Of a DNA stretch of 64,000 nt, positions 29,380-38,269 are shown one piece after another; the stretch's first letter is position 1; every line of letters begins with the position of its first letter. The stretch spans positions 248,001 through 312,000 of the forward strand of contig NZ_JOFX01000001.1 of assembly GCF_000719345.1 (NCBI RefSeq). Direction: 5' to 3'. Below the pieces are notes generated by a model. That model saw only the letters and a program-made list of their open reading frames with translations, searched no databases and was not told the DNA's origin. The position numbers and the translations under genes were made by a program. The DNA is from Streptomyces sp. NRRL F-2664. Its GTDB lineage: Bacteria > Actinomycetota > Actinomycetes > Streptomycetales > Streptomycetaceae.

Positions 29380-29823
29380 TCAGAAGGTGAAGAGGGCGCT
29401 GGTGGTGTTCCGCAGGCCGCACGGGTTGGCGAAGGTGTACGAGTAGCTGAGTCGACGGCCCTGCCAGACCCCGTCGGCCGTGACCGTCATCGGGTTCCAC
29501 TCCCGGGTGCACACGGCGTCGGCGGCGGGCGCCGCCAGCGGGTCGAGCTGCGCGTCGGCCGCACGTAACTCACGGCATGCGGTGGCCGGGTTCGGGTGCG
29601 TCCCGCCGGGCTTGGGGGCGCAGACGAGCGTCACCGCCCGCAGCACCGTGCCGGTCTCGGTGTCCGGGCCGGCCGTCACGCTGAGCACCAGCGCGGACGG
29701 CGCGTACAGACTCCGGGCACCGGCCGGCGCGGCGCCGGCCGTGCCGGGCCACGCCAGCGCGGTGAGCGCGGTGAGCGCCATGGCGGCGGAACCGAGTCCG
29801 AGACCCCTTGCGATGGACCGCAT
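29380..29823 (-). CDS. subtilisin-inhibitor-like (SSI family) secreted protease inhibitor
   Basis: 147 aa, AAGGGAG eight bases before ATG. A Sec signal ends near TAGAAPAGA. The mature domain begins SLYAPSALVLSVTAGPD as in SSI proteins and has the four family cysteines at 68, 83, 105 and 135. The reactive loop aligns as VCTR-EWNP, giving P1 Arg107, which predicts inhibition of trypsin-like as well as subtilisin-like proteases. It acts outside the cell during differentiation. Leu86 is a TTA codon (29566-29568), so translation should depend on bldA. Monocistronic. Confidence 0.95.
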   Translation of the reverse strand: MRSIARGLGLGSAAMALTALTALAWPGTAGAAPAGARSLYAPSALVLSVTAGPDTETGTVLRAVTLVCAPKPGGTHPNPATACRELRAADAQLDPLAAPAADAVCTREWNPMTVTADGVWQGRRLSYSYTFANPCGLRNTTSALFTF

Positions 29824-30047
29824 TGCGAACACTCCCTTGGGTTGGTGTTTCGGATAGCGGACAGAGTCTTGCGGACACGCACCACGAACGCCCGTTCGCA
29901 CCCCCATTTCTCGTCACTGATCGTGCGCGGATGAGTGCAGTCCGCAGCCGCGCCAGGGGTGTGACCTGTGCGGGAGGAGACGCCCGAATCGGCCGAACAC
30001 CGATGGGAAACCTCCCCGAAACACGCGAAGGGGCCCCGCTGCCGGCC

Positions 30048-30509
30048 CTACCCGGCCGCGCCCAGGCGGGGGGCGTAGAGGTCCAGCAGACGGGTGCGCG
30101 TCTGCTGGAGCCGCATGGCGAGCACCCGGCCCACCCAGTGCCCGACCGCCGATCCGAAGGCCGGGTCGGCGTCCATCAGCATCCGCACGGCCGCCGCGTC
30201 GAACTCGTACGCGCGCACCGGCGTCATCGCCTGCGCGCCGAGCTGCCACACGTACGGCGGGAACAGCCAGGACCAGCCGACCAGCTCGCCGGGGCCGAGG
30301 TTCTCCACCTGCGCGGGCCGGCGGCCCGCCACCGGGACCTCCAAGGTCACCGTGCCGGAGCGCACGATCCAGAAGGACTCCGCACGGCGCCCCTCGTCGA
30401 AGATCCGCGCGTTCTCCGGGAAATTGACCTCATGGGCCTGCGCCATCAGCCGTCCACGGTGCTCCGTGGACAGCACGGCGGCGATTCGGATGGGGGAAGG
30501 TGTGCTCAC
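30048..30509 (-). CDS. stand-alone cyclic-nucleotide-binding domain protein
   Basis: 153 aa from GTG. The whole protein is one cNMP-binding fold: FPENARIFDEGRRAESFWIVRSGTV, then LGPGELVGWSWLF where Crp has its phosphate cassette, then VRAYEFDAAAVRMLMD and a C-terminal helix. There is no HTH, so it is not a Crp-type activator by itself. The cassette lacks the usual Arg-Ser/Thr pair, so it may bind another ligand or none. It could pass a signal to a partner protein. No linked partner is evident. Confidence 0.8.
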   Translation of the reverse strand: MSTPSPIRIAAVLSTEHRGRLMAQAHEVNFPENARIFDEGRRAESFWIVRSGTVTLEVPVAGRRPAQVENLGPGELVGWSWLFPPYVWQLGAQAMTPVRAYEFDAAAVRMLMDADPAFGSAVGHWVGRVLAMRLQQTRTRLLDLYAPRLGAAG

Positions 30510-30619
30510 GACGGCCTCCGATCGACCCCCCGCGACGCTCCTGCTGATCCCAGTGTCGCCGACGCCGACCGATCCGGATCGGCCCGCGGCGCCCCTTTCT
30601 TCCCCGCCGCCACGGCCGC

Positions 30620-30922
30620 CTACTCTTCGGCGTTCGCCTCCAGGCAGGCGAGTTCCATGGCGTCCAGGACCGCCTCGTGGCTGCGTCCGCTCAGTTCGGC
30701 GACGTTCTCGATCTGGGCGGTGGCCCAGGCCGCCAGGGTCATCACCAGCACCCGGAGGCCGTCGGTGCCGTGCTCGGCCAGGACCGCGTCGGCCACGACC
30801 ATCGCCTCCTCCGGTACCTGCTCGGGGGGTTCCAGGCCTGCCAGGCCGCGCAGCATGACGAGGGTGCGGCGGGAGATCTCCGGCGTCAACCCCGCCAGCC
30901 GCAAGTCCTCTTCCTCGTTCAT
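30620..30922 (-). CDS. small hypothetical protein, 100 aa
   Basis: An acidic, mostly helical protein with no membrane segment; features are LRLAGLTPEISRRTLVMLRG, EEAMVVADAVLAEHG and NVAELSGRSHEAVLDAME. ATG at 30922 follows a G-rich ribosome site. Codon use is typical. I recognise no family. It is divergent from the GH5 gene. Confidence 0.65.
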   Translation of the reverse strand: MNEEEDLRLAGLTPEISRRTLVMLRGLAGLEPPEQVPEEAMVVADAVLAEHGTDGLRVLVMTLAAWATAQIENVAELSGRSHEAVLDAMELACLEANAEE

Positions 30923-31175
30923 CCGCCCCGCCCTCCGCCGCCGGCCCCCGTTCACAGGCACCGTAGAGGGGCGCGGCCCGGCGCGGGGCGCTTTCCGCAG
31001 GGTGCCCCTGCCGGAGCGCGGAAGGCGGCCGGATCGCGGCGGGTCCGGCCGGGCGCGACCGGGGCGGAGGGCCGCCGAAAGCGTGCGCGCGTTCGACTTC
31101 CGCCGGCGACGACCCGCCGGTAGCTTGACCCGCGGCAACCGCCCGGCGACAGGGCGGCCGGATCCCGGCGGGAGC

Positions 31176-33119
31176 ATGATGAGAAGCCTGTTACGCGCCG
31201 CCCTGTGCGCCCTCCTGCTGACGGCCGGCGCCGCCGCGCCCGCCCAGGCCGCACCGGCAGCTCGGACGGCGGAAGCGGCCCCGGCGGCCCGGATGCCCGC
31301 TGCCGCCGCCGAGGCCTGGACCCCACCGCTCTCCACACGCGGCCGGTACATCGTCGACGCGAACGGCAACCGTTTCCGCCTGCGCTCCGGCAACTGGGAC
31401 GGGGCCCAGGGCTCCTGGAACGGCACCGGCGACCGCAACGACCCCGGCAGTCACCACAGCGGCCAGAACGCCCACGGCATCCCGCTCGGTCTGGACCGGG
31501 TCCCCATCCCCGCCCTGCTCGCCGATTTCCGCGCCCTCGGCCTCAACAGCATCCGGCTGCCTTTCTCCAACGAGATGCTGCGTACCGCCACCCCGGTCCC
31601 CGACGCGGCCGTCGCCGCCAACCCGTCGCTGCGCGGCCGCACCCCCCTCCAGGTCTACGACGCCGTGGTCGCGGCCCTCACCGACGCCGGTTTCGCCGTC
31701 ATCCTCAACAACCACACCGTCACCACCCGCTGGTGCTGCGGCCTCGACGGCAACGAGCGCTGGAACAGCGGCCGTTCGACGGCCCAGTGGGCCGACGACT
31801 GGGTCTTCCTCACCCGCCGCTACCGCGACAACCCGCGCGTGGTCGGCGCCGACCTCTACAATGAGGTCCGCCGTGACCTCTGGGACGACCCCAACTGGGG
31901 CCTCGGCGACCACCACGACTGGCACGCGGCCGCCCAGGAGGCGGCCGACCGCATCCTCACCGAGGCCGACCCGGACCTGCTCATCGTGGTCGAGGGCATC
32001 AACTGGTTCGGACTGCCCGTCGACGGCCTCCCGCACGGCCGGCCCACCCTGACCCCCGTACGGACCCTCTCGCACACCCTGGCCGTGTCCAACAAGCTCG
32101 TCTACTCGGCCCACTTCTACGGGTACACCGGCCCGCGGCACAGCGGAGCCACCGGCATCGGCGAGACGCACGACGCCCGGTACCAGGACATGACCGCGGC
32201 GGAACTGGAACAGACCCTCTACGACCAGGCCTTCTTCGTCTCCGCCGAAACCGGGGCACACTTCTCCGCCCCCGTCTGGATCAGCGAGTTCGGCATCGGT
32301 GCCGACGAGGCCGGCGCGGCTCCGCGCACCTGGTTCGACCGCCTCACCGGACGGCTGACCAGCAGCGACGCCGACTTCGCCTACTGGCCCCTCGTGGGCT
32401 GGAGCACCACCGCGCAGGGCACCCCCGGCGGCGACAGCTGGGCACTGCTCCGCTACGACGCGGCCGGCCACCGCTCCGGCGTCCTGGACCCCGGGGACTG
32501 GCGCACCGCACGCTGGTCCGGGCTGCTCGCCGCCCCCGGCCGCACCGGCACCGTCCCCGCCACCACCGCCTGGCACCAGCTGACGACCGACCACCGCGAC
32601 CACAACGCCTCGCTGCTCACCCGCGCGGCCGGCGACTGGGACAGCGGGGCCCGCAAGGCCGTCTGTCCCGACGGCGCCCGCCTCACCGGCCTCGCCCACA
32701 CCGGCGGCCGCAGCCTGTGCACCAGCTCCGGCCTGCGCGCCGCGACCGGCGCGCACACGGTGGTCCGCGACGAGCGCCACGTCCCCGCCGGCGGTGACTG
32801 GGCCACCGGGTACACCAAGTTCCAGTGTCCGGCCGGCCAGTTCCTGATCGGCCACAGCGTCCGCGGCGAGCGGGTCTCGGCCGCCCTGTGCGCCCCGGCC
32901 CGTACGGCCCTCCCGGCGGGCGGCCGGACCCTGTGGTTCGACCGCGGTGACAACCGCCCGGCCGGCGGCCCCGGCGGCGACTTCGCCGCCGGGCACCGCA
33001 AGGGCCAGTGCGGGCCCGCGGAGTACGCGGCGGGCATCGCCTTCACGACGCGGGTCGCTTCTCGTCCGTCCCCGGCCGCCCTCCTCTGCCGGCCGCTGCC
33101 CGGTCCCGAGGCGGGGTAG
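31176..33119 (+). CDS. secreted glycoside hydrolase family 5 enzyme
   Basis: 647 aa (an ATG three bases later at 31179 has better ribosome-site spacing). A Sec signal ends near AQAAPA. The GH5 (cellulase-type) catalytic domain spans about 50-450: LRSGNWDG, NSIRLPFSNEM, acid/base Glu230 in LYNEV, His-Phe in YSAHFYGYTG, and nucleophile Glu371 in WISEFGIG. The C-terminal 180 residues carry three related Cys-containing repeats (CPDGARLTGLAH, CPAGQFLIGHSV, CGPAEYAAGIAF), perhaps binding a polysaccharide. Leu6 is a TTA codon (31191-31193), implying bldA control. Substrate could be beta-glucan or another beta-linked polymer. Its last 77 bases overlap the convergent MFS gene. Confidence 0.88.
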   Translation: MMRSLLRAALCALLLTAGAAAPAQAAPAARTAEAAPAARMPAAAAEAWTPPLSTRGRYIVDANGNRFRLRSGNWDGAQGSWNGTGDRNDPGSHHSGQNAHGIPLGLDRVPIPALLADFRALGLNSIRLPFSNEMLRTATPVPDAAVAANPSLRGRTPLQVYDAVVAALTDAGFAVILNNHTVTTRWCCGLDGNERWNSGRSTAQWADDWVFLTRRYRDNPRVVGADLYNEVRRDLWDDPNWGLGDHHDWHAAAQEAADRILTEADPDLLIVVEGINWFGLPVDGLPHGRPTLTPVRTLSHTLAVSNKLVYSAHFYGYTGPRHSGATGIGETHDARYQDMTAAELEQTLYDQAFFVSAETGAHFSAPVWISEFGIGADEAGAAPRTWFDRLTGRLTSSDADFAYWPLVGWSTTAQGTPGGDSWALLRYDAAGHRSGVLDPGDWRTARWSGLLAAPGRTGTVPATTAWHQLTTDHRDHNASLLTRAAGDWDSGARKAVCPDGARLTGLAHTGGRSLCTSSGLRAATGAHTVVRDERHVPAGGDWATGYTKFQCPAGQFLIGHSVRGERVSAALCAPARTALPAGGRTLWFDRGDNRPAGGPGGDFAAGHRKGQCGPAEYAAGIAFTTRVASRPSPAALLCRPLPGPEAG

Positions 33120-34578
33120 GTCCCGTCCCGCGCGCCGCGCCGGATCCGGCGCGGCCCCGCACGGCCACGGCGAGCGCGAGCACGACCAGCGCCGCCGCCA
33201 CTGCGAAAGCGGTCCGGGTGCCGGCGGCCACCGCCGCGGGGGACGCCGCCGCCACGTCGCCGGCGGCCGCTGCGCGTGCGAACACCGCCCCCATGACGGA
33301 CGCGCCCGTCACCAGCCCGAGGTTGCGGGCCAGCCCCAGGGCGCCGGAGACGACTCCGCGCCGGTCCGGGGGCACGTCCGCCATCACGGCGGTGTTGTTC
33401 GCCGTCTGGAACACCGCGTACCCGGCGGTCAGTACGGCGAGCGGGGCGACGTAGCCGACGGGGCCCGCCGCCGACGGCACCACCGACAGGGCGAGGGCGC
33501 CGCCCGCCATCGCCGCGAGCCCGAAGACCGTCGTGCGGCCCGCGCCGAAGCGGTCGGCGAGCCGTCCGGCGGGCACCCCGGTCACGGCGGCCACCAGCGG
33601 ACCGACCGACAACACGAGCCCCGTGAGGGCCGGGTCGAGCCCGTACGCGCGGGAGAGCTGGAAGGGGCCGACCACCAGGGTCGTCATCATCACCGTGGAG
33701 ACGAGCGCGCTCGTGGCGAGGCCCGCCCGCAGCCCGGGGGCGCGCAGCAGCGCCCGGGGGACCAGCGGCGACGCCGCGCGCGCCTGAGACCGTACGAAGA
33801 GACCGGCGCCGAGGGCGGCGGCCGCGAGCAGCGCAGCGTGGAAGGGGCCGAAACCGCCGCGGCCGAAGGTCATCGCGAGGGCGTAGGCGGCCAACGCCAG
33901 GGACAGCAGCAGTGTGCCGGCTCCGTCGAACCGGCCCCGGCGGGCCCCGGCGGCCTCCCCGTCCGCGGGCAGGTGCCGGCGGACGAGCACCAGCGCGGCG
34001 ACGCCCAGCGGGACGGGCGCCACGAAGACCGCCCGCCAGCCGAACGCGGCGATCAGGCCGCCGCCCAACGACGGTCCGAGGGCCGTTCCGACGGCGGACA
34101 TGGTCCCGAGCAGCCCCATGGCACGGCCTGTCCGGTCCTTCGGCACCGCCTCACCGACGAACGCCATGGTGAGGGCCATCATCAAGGCCGCCCCGACGCC
34201 CTGCACCGCCCGGGCGCCGACGAGCAGCCACAGCGTCGGCGCGGCCGCGCACAGGGCCGAGGCGACGGTGAACAGGCAGAGGCCGGCCAGGAGCAGCCTG
34301 CGCCGCCCGAAGAGGTCACCGAGGCGGCCCGCCCCGACCACCAGCGCCGTGACGGTGAGGAGATGGGCGAGGACGACCCACTGGACCGACCCGAAGGAGG
34401 CCGAGAAGGCGTCCGCCAGGGTCGGCAGGGCGGCGGGCGCGATGCCGGTCCCCAGTGCGGACAGCAGCATGGACAGGGACAGGCCGGCGAGGGCCGGGCG
34501 GCCGCCGGCCGGCCGGACGTCGTCCGGGGCCGGGCGGACCGTGGTCGCGCCGGGGCCCGGGGCTTCGGGAGTGGTCAT
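33043..34578 (-). CDS. MFS transporter, DHA2 (14-TM) drug exporter type
   Basis: 511 aa from MTTPEAPG. About 14 membrane segments, with motif A GRLGDLFGRRRLLLAG and motif C-like ALGPSLGGGLIAAFGWR of the DHA2/QacA-EmrB group, which export hydrophobic or cationic compounds by proton antiport. An XRE-cupin regulator is encoded divergently 77 bases away with an inverted repeat between, so it probably controls this exporter. The hydrophilic tail overlaps the end of the GH5 gene on the other strand. Confidence 0.9.
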   Translation of the reverse strand: MTTPEAPGPGATTVRPAPDDVRPAGGRPALAGLSLSMLLSALGTGIAPAALPTLADAFSASFGSVQWVVLAHLLTVTALVVGAGRLGDLFGRRRLLLAGLCLFTVASALCAAAPTLWLLVGARAVQGVGAALMMALTMAFVGEAVPKDRTGRAMGLLGTMSAVGTALGPSLGGGLIAAFGWRAVFVAPVPLGVAALVLVRRHLPADGEAAGARRGRFDGAGTLLLSLALAAYALAMTFGRGGFGPFHAALLAAAALGAGLFVRSQARAASPLVPRALLRAPGLRAGLATSALVSTVMMTTLVVGPFQLSRAYGLDPALTGLVLSVGPLVAAVTGVPAGRLADRFGAGRTTVFGLAAMAGGALALSVVPSAAGPVGYVAPLAVLTAGYAVFQTANNTAVMADVPPDRRGVVSGALGLARNLGLVTGASVMGAVFARAAAAGDVAAASPAAVAAGTRTAFAVAAALVVLALAVAVRGRAGSGAARGTGPTPPRDRAAAGRGGRPGTDEKRPAS

Positions 34579-34609
34579 GGGGGGAGGGTCCGGCCGACTC
34601 CGACCCGGT

Positions 34610-34625
34610 GGCAAACATTGTTGCC
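34610..34625. promoter_or_regulatory. putative operator between MFS and XRE-cupin genes
   Basis: GGCAA ACATTG TTGCC: 5-bp arms with an AT-richer centre, in the 77-bp divergent intergenic region. Likely binding site of the adjacent XRE-cupin regulator (inference). Confidence 0.5.
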
Positions 34626-34655
34626 GATTCCGGGACGGCGCAGTGGAATGGCGGC

Positions 34656-35267
34656 ATGGACACACCCCCTTCCCACCAGGCGGTCCTCGACCAGGTGGCT
34701 CCGCGGCTGCGCCGCCTGCGCGCCGACAGCGGCCTCACCCTCGCCGCGCTGTCGGAGGCGACCGGTATCTCCCGGAGCACCCTGTCCCGGCTGGAGTCCG
34801 GACAGCGCCGCCCCAGCCTGGAACTGCTGCTGCCGCTCGCCGCGGCCTACCGCGTGCCCCTGGACGACCTGGTCGGGGCACCCGAGGTCGGCGACCCCCG
34901 GGTGCGGCTGAAACCGCGCACCCTGCCCAACGGCGGCACGGCCGTACCGCTGACCCGCGGCCCCGGCCCGCTCCAGGCCTTCAAAATGCTGATCCCGGAC
35001 CGGGGCGCCGAGCCGGACCCGCGCACGCACGAGGGCTACGAGTGGCTGTACGTGCTGGACGGCCGGCTGCGTCTCGTCCTCGCCGAGCACGACCTGGTGC
35101 TCGGGCCGGGGGAGGCGGCCGAGTTCGACACCCGGCTGCCCCACTGGTTCACCAGCGCCGACGGGCGCCCGGTGGAGATCCTCTCCCTTTTCGGCCGCCA
35201 GGGCGAGCGCATCCACGTCCGGGCCAGGCCCCGTGCCGTTCGGCATCCAATGCGTCAAGAGGGGTGA
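34656..35267 (+). CDS. XRE-family regulator with C-terminal cupin
   Basis: 203 aa. The N-terminal HTH is LRRLRADSGLTLAALSEATGISRSTLSRLESGQRRPSLELLL; the cupin follows from about residue 95 with DPRTHEGYEWLYVLDGRLRL and FDTRLPHWFTSADGR, whose His residues fit a metal or ligand site. Regulators of this class sense a small molecule through the cupin. It is divergent from the DHA2 exporter and is the obvious candidate to control it. Confidence 0.9.
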   Translation: MDTPPSHQAVLDQVAPRLRRLRADSGLTLAALSEATGISRSTLSRLESGQRRPSLELLLPLAAAYRVPLDDLVGAPEVGDPRVRLKPRTLPNGGTAVPLTRGPGPLQAFKMLIPDRGAEPDPRTHEGYEWLYVLDGRLRLVLAEHDLVLGPGEAAEFDTRLPHWFTSADGRPVEILSLFGRQGERIHVRARPRAVRHPMRQEG

Positions 35268-35390
35268 ACCGACCGCCGATTCGCTCTAGGGTGCGCCGTA
35301 AGCATGGTCGTGGACGTATGTACGGCGGTTTCCGGCCATGACCCGCCGACCGTGCCCCACGGTCGCACCGCACACCGAACTGGGGGGTTC

Positions 35391-38123
35391 ATGCGCAGAT
35401 CCCGCGGGCTGGCGGTCTCACTCGCCCTGGCCCTGACCGGAACCGGAGCAGGGCTGGGCGTCGCCCTCGCTCCGCAGGCGGCGGCACTCACCCCGCCCGT
35501 CGCGTTCACCGCCGACGCACTGTCCACCTGGCAGCCCAACGGCGTCGTATGGGCCCTCGCCGAGGCCGGCGGACAGGTCTTCGCCGGCGGTACCTTCTCC
35601 ACCGTGCGCCCGCCGGCGGGCGGCGCCGGCAGTGAGCAGCAGGCCGTGAACTTCGTGGCGCTGGACGCCGCCACGGGCGCGCCGACCTCCTGCAAACTGT
35701 CCTTCACGATCGCGTCCGGCACCGCCACGGTCCGGGCGCTCGCCCTCTCACCCGACAAGAAGACCTTGTACGCCGGCGGGTACTTCGGCGCGGTCAACGG
35801 CACTGCGGTCTCCAGCCTCGCCGCCGTCGACGTGGCGAGCTGCACGGTGAAGACCGGCTTCCGGCCGGCCTTCGCAGCCACCGTCCGCGCTCTCGCCGTC
35901 ACCGCCGACACGGTCTACGCGGGCGGCGACTTCCTCACCGTTGCGGGCCAGCCGCGCCAGCGGTTCGCCGCCGTCGGCGCCGCCGACGGGGCGCTGAAGC
36001 CCTTCACCGCCGACGCCGACGAACCCGGACGCGCCGTCGAGGTCACCCCCGACGGACGGAACGTGGTCCTCGGCGGGGACTTCTTCACCGTGAACGGGAC
36101 CGACACCCACGCCCTGGCGGTCGTCGACGCGGTCAGCGGAGCGCTCACCAAGCCCTACCCCGGCTTCATCGAGACCAACTCCGTCGTCAAGGACATCGCC
36201 ACCGACGCGACCGGCTTCTACACCGCCAACGAGGGCACCGGCGGCGGCGTCTTCGACGGCCGGATCGCACTCGACCTCCCCGGCTTCGGCCAGCGCTGGC
36301 GCGACACCTGCCTGGGCGCCACACAGGCCGTACTGCCGTACCAGAACGTCCTCTACAGCGCCTCCCACGCACACGACTGCGCCGCCATGGGGGAGTTCCC
36401 CGACGGCCGGCGCTACCACCTGCTCGCCCAGCCCACCACCGGCACCGGCAAGCTCGGCTGGGCCCCCGACACCAACGACGGCATCGGCGAGGGGATCGGG
36501 CCGCGCGTGATGGCGGTCGGCTCCAAGGGCGGGGTGCAGTACCTGTGGGTCGGCGGCGAGTTCACCACCGTCAACGGCGCGGCGCAGCAGAGCCTGACGC
36601 GCTTCGCCTCCACCGGGGACACCGGGGCGCCCACCGTACCCGTGGCGAGCGCCGTCAGCTTCAAGCCCGGCGAGGTCCACGTGCGCTGGCGCACCAGCCT
36701 CGACCTCGACGACAGCGCGTTGACCTATCGCATCTACCGCAACGGCGCGGCCGTTCCGATCGCCACGGTCGCGGCGGACTCGCTGTTCTTCAAGCGCCCC
36801 CAGGCCTCCTGGACCGACACCACCGTCACGGCGGGCCAGTCGTACACCTACCGGGTGACGGCCACCGACGCGGCCGGCAACACCAGCGCCCTGTCCGCCA
36901 CGGCGAGCGTGACCGTGCCGACCCGGCCGGAGAGCTACCCGAACCAGGTCCGTGCCGACGGAGCCCAGCTGTACTGGCGCTACGACGACGCGATCCTGCC
37001 CTACGTCGCGGACTCCTCGGCCGGCGGGAACCAGAACGGCGTCCACATGAACGCCCCCGCCCTGCGGCAGACTCCGGGCGCGGTATCCGGTGGGGGCACG
37101 GCCATCGGCTTCAACGGCACCGACGCCCGGATCTACGCCGACAAGCGGCAGACCGTGGGCAGCGCCTACACCATCGAGACCTGGTTCAAGACGAACACCA
37201 CCCGCGGCGGCAAGCTCTTCGGCTTCGGAAGCAACCAGGACCGCGGCAGCTACCAGTACGACAAGCACCTCTACATGACCAATGACGGCCGGGTGGTCTT
37301 CGGCGCCTATCCCGGCGTCACCCGCACCATCGCCACCGCCGGCGCGTACAACGACAACCAGTGGCACCACGTCGTCGCGACCCAGGGCCCCGGCGGCATG
37401 ACCCTCTACGTGGACGGCGTCCCACGGGGCACCCTGGCCGTCACCTCGCACGAGAACTACTCCGGCTACTGGCACGCCGGCGGCGACGCCCTCGGCGGCT
37501 GGCCCGACCGACCCACGAGCGACATGTGGGCGGGACAGCTCGACGAGAGCGCCGTCTACCCCACCGTGCTGAGCGCGGCGCAGGTGCAGAACCACTACGC
37601 CCTCGCCACCGCCCCGGCCGACTCGGTCGTCCGGGTCACCGCCGCGGAGGACACCTACGCCAACGCGGGCGCCCCCGGCACCAACTACGGCAGCTCGTCC
37701 TCGCTGGCGGTGCGCGGAAGCTCGTACTACGCGAGCTACCTGCGCTTCGACCTGCCGGCCGCGCCGGCGGGCACGGTGCTGAAGTCGGCCACGCTCGGCG
37801 TGAGAACGAGCACGATGAGCGGTGCCGGTACCACGGACACCGTCTCGGTCGTCCCCGTCACCGGCTCGTGGAGCGAGGGCGGGACGACGTACAACAACCG
37901 CCCCGCCCTCGGCGGTCCGGCCCTCGGCTCCTACCCGCCGATTCCCGACGGCTCGGCCGTGCACACCGCCGCGCTGGCCGCGGGACCCGTCGCGGCGTCG
38001 CTCGGCAGCAGCCTCGGCCTGGCGCTGACCAGTCCCGCCACGGACGCCCTGTGGCTGTGGTCCTCCGAGGCCCAGGCCGCCGAGGGCACGCCGCAGCTGA
38101 CGCTCACCTTCGGCGCGCCGTGA
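35391..38123 (+). CDS. large secreted beta-propeller/Fn3/LamG/DNRLRE protein
   Basis: 910 aa. Sec signal LAVSLALALTGTGAGLGVALAPQAAA. Residues about 45-400 form a beta-propeller-like repeat region with recurring YAGGYFGAVNG, YAGGDFLTVAG, LGGDFFTVNG and WVGGEFTTVNG. A fibronectin-type III domain follows at about 420-510 (VHVRWRTSLD, YTYRVTATDAAGN), then a LamG/concanavalin-like domain at about 515-745 (YTIETWFKTN, WHHVVATQ, LYVDGV). The C-terminus is a DNRLRE (CBM96-like) domain (AAEDTYANAGAPGTNYGSS, TTYNNRPALG). It is probably an extracellular carbohydrate- or wall-binding adhesin. No catalytic site was recognised. Ends at a strong terminator. Confidence 0.85.
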   Translation: MRRSRGLAVSLALALTGTGAGLGVALAPQAAALTPPVAFTADALSTWQPNGVVWALAEAGGQVFAGGTFSTVRPPAGGAGSEQQAVNFVALDAATGAPTSCKLSFTIASGTATVRALALSPDKKTLYAGGYFGAVNGTAVSSLAAVDVASCTVKTGFRPAFAATVRALAVTADTVYAGGDFLTVAGQPRQRFAAVGAADGALKPFTADADEPGRAVEVTPDGRNVVLGGDFFTVNGTDTHALAVVDAVSGALTKPYPGFIETNSVVKDIATDATGFYTANEGTGGGVFDGRIALDLPGFGQRWRDTCLGATQAVLPYQNVLYSASHAHDCAAMGEFPDGRRYHLLAQPTTGTGKLGWAPDTNDGIGEGIGPRVMAVGSKGGVQYLWVGGEFTTVNGAAQQSLTRFASTGDTGAPTVPVASAVSFKPGEVHVRWRTSLDLDDSALTYRIYRNGAAVPIATVAADSLFFKRPQASWTDTTVTAGQSYTYRVTATDAAGNTSALSATASVTVPTRPESYPNQVRADGAQLYWRYDDAILPYVADSSAGGNQNGVHMNAPALRQTPGAVSGGGTAIGFNGTDARIYADKRQTVGSAYTIETWFKTNTTRGGKLFGFGSNQDRGSYQYDKHLYMTNDGRVVFGAYPGVTRTIATAGAYNDNQWHHVVATQGPGGMTLYVDGVPRGTLAVTSHENYSGYWHAGGDALGGWPDRPTSDMWAGQLDESAVYPTVLSAAQVQNHYALATAPADSVVRVTAAEDTYANAGAPGTNYGSSSSLAVRGSSYYASYLRFDLPAAPAGTVLKSATLGVRTSTMSGAGTTDTVSVVPVTGSWSEGGTTYNNRPALGGPALGSYPPIPDGSAVHTAALAAGPVAASLGSSLGLALTSPATDALWLWSSEAQAAEGTPQLTLTFGAP

Positions 38124-38148
38124 CCCGAGGCCGGCCGACGGGACGCCG

Positions 38149-38179
38149 GAGGGCGCGGACCGGTGTGGTCCGCGCCCTC
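38149..38179 (+). terminator. strong terminator hairpin
   Basis: GAGGGCGCGGACC (38149-38161) and GGTCCGCGCCCTC (38167-38179) form a perfect 13-bp stem with loop GGTGT. Confidence 0.85.
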
Positions 38180-38269
38180 GCGCCCGGGCCGGAGCCGCCG
38201 GCACCGGCTGAGGCCGGGGCGGCGAACGGCGCCGTGCCCCGCCGCTACAGGGAAGGCACCCGCCGACCG

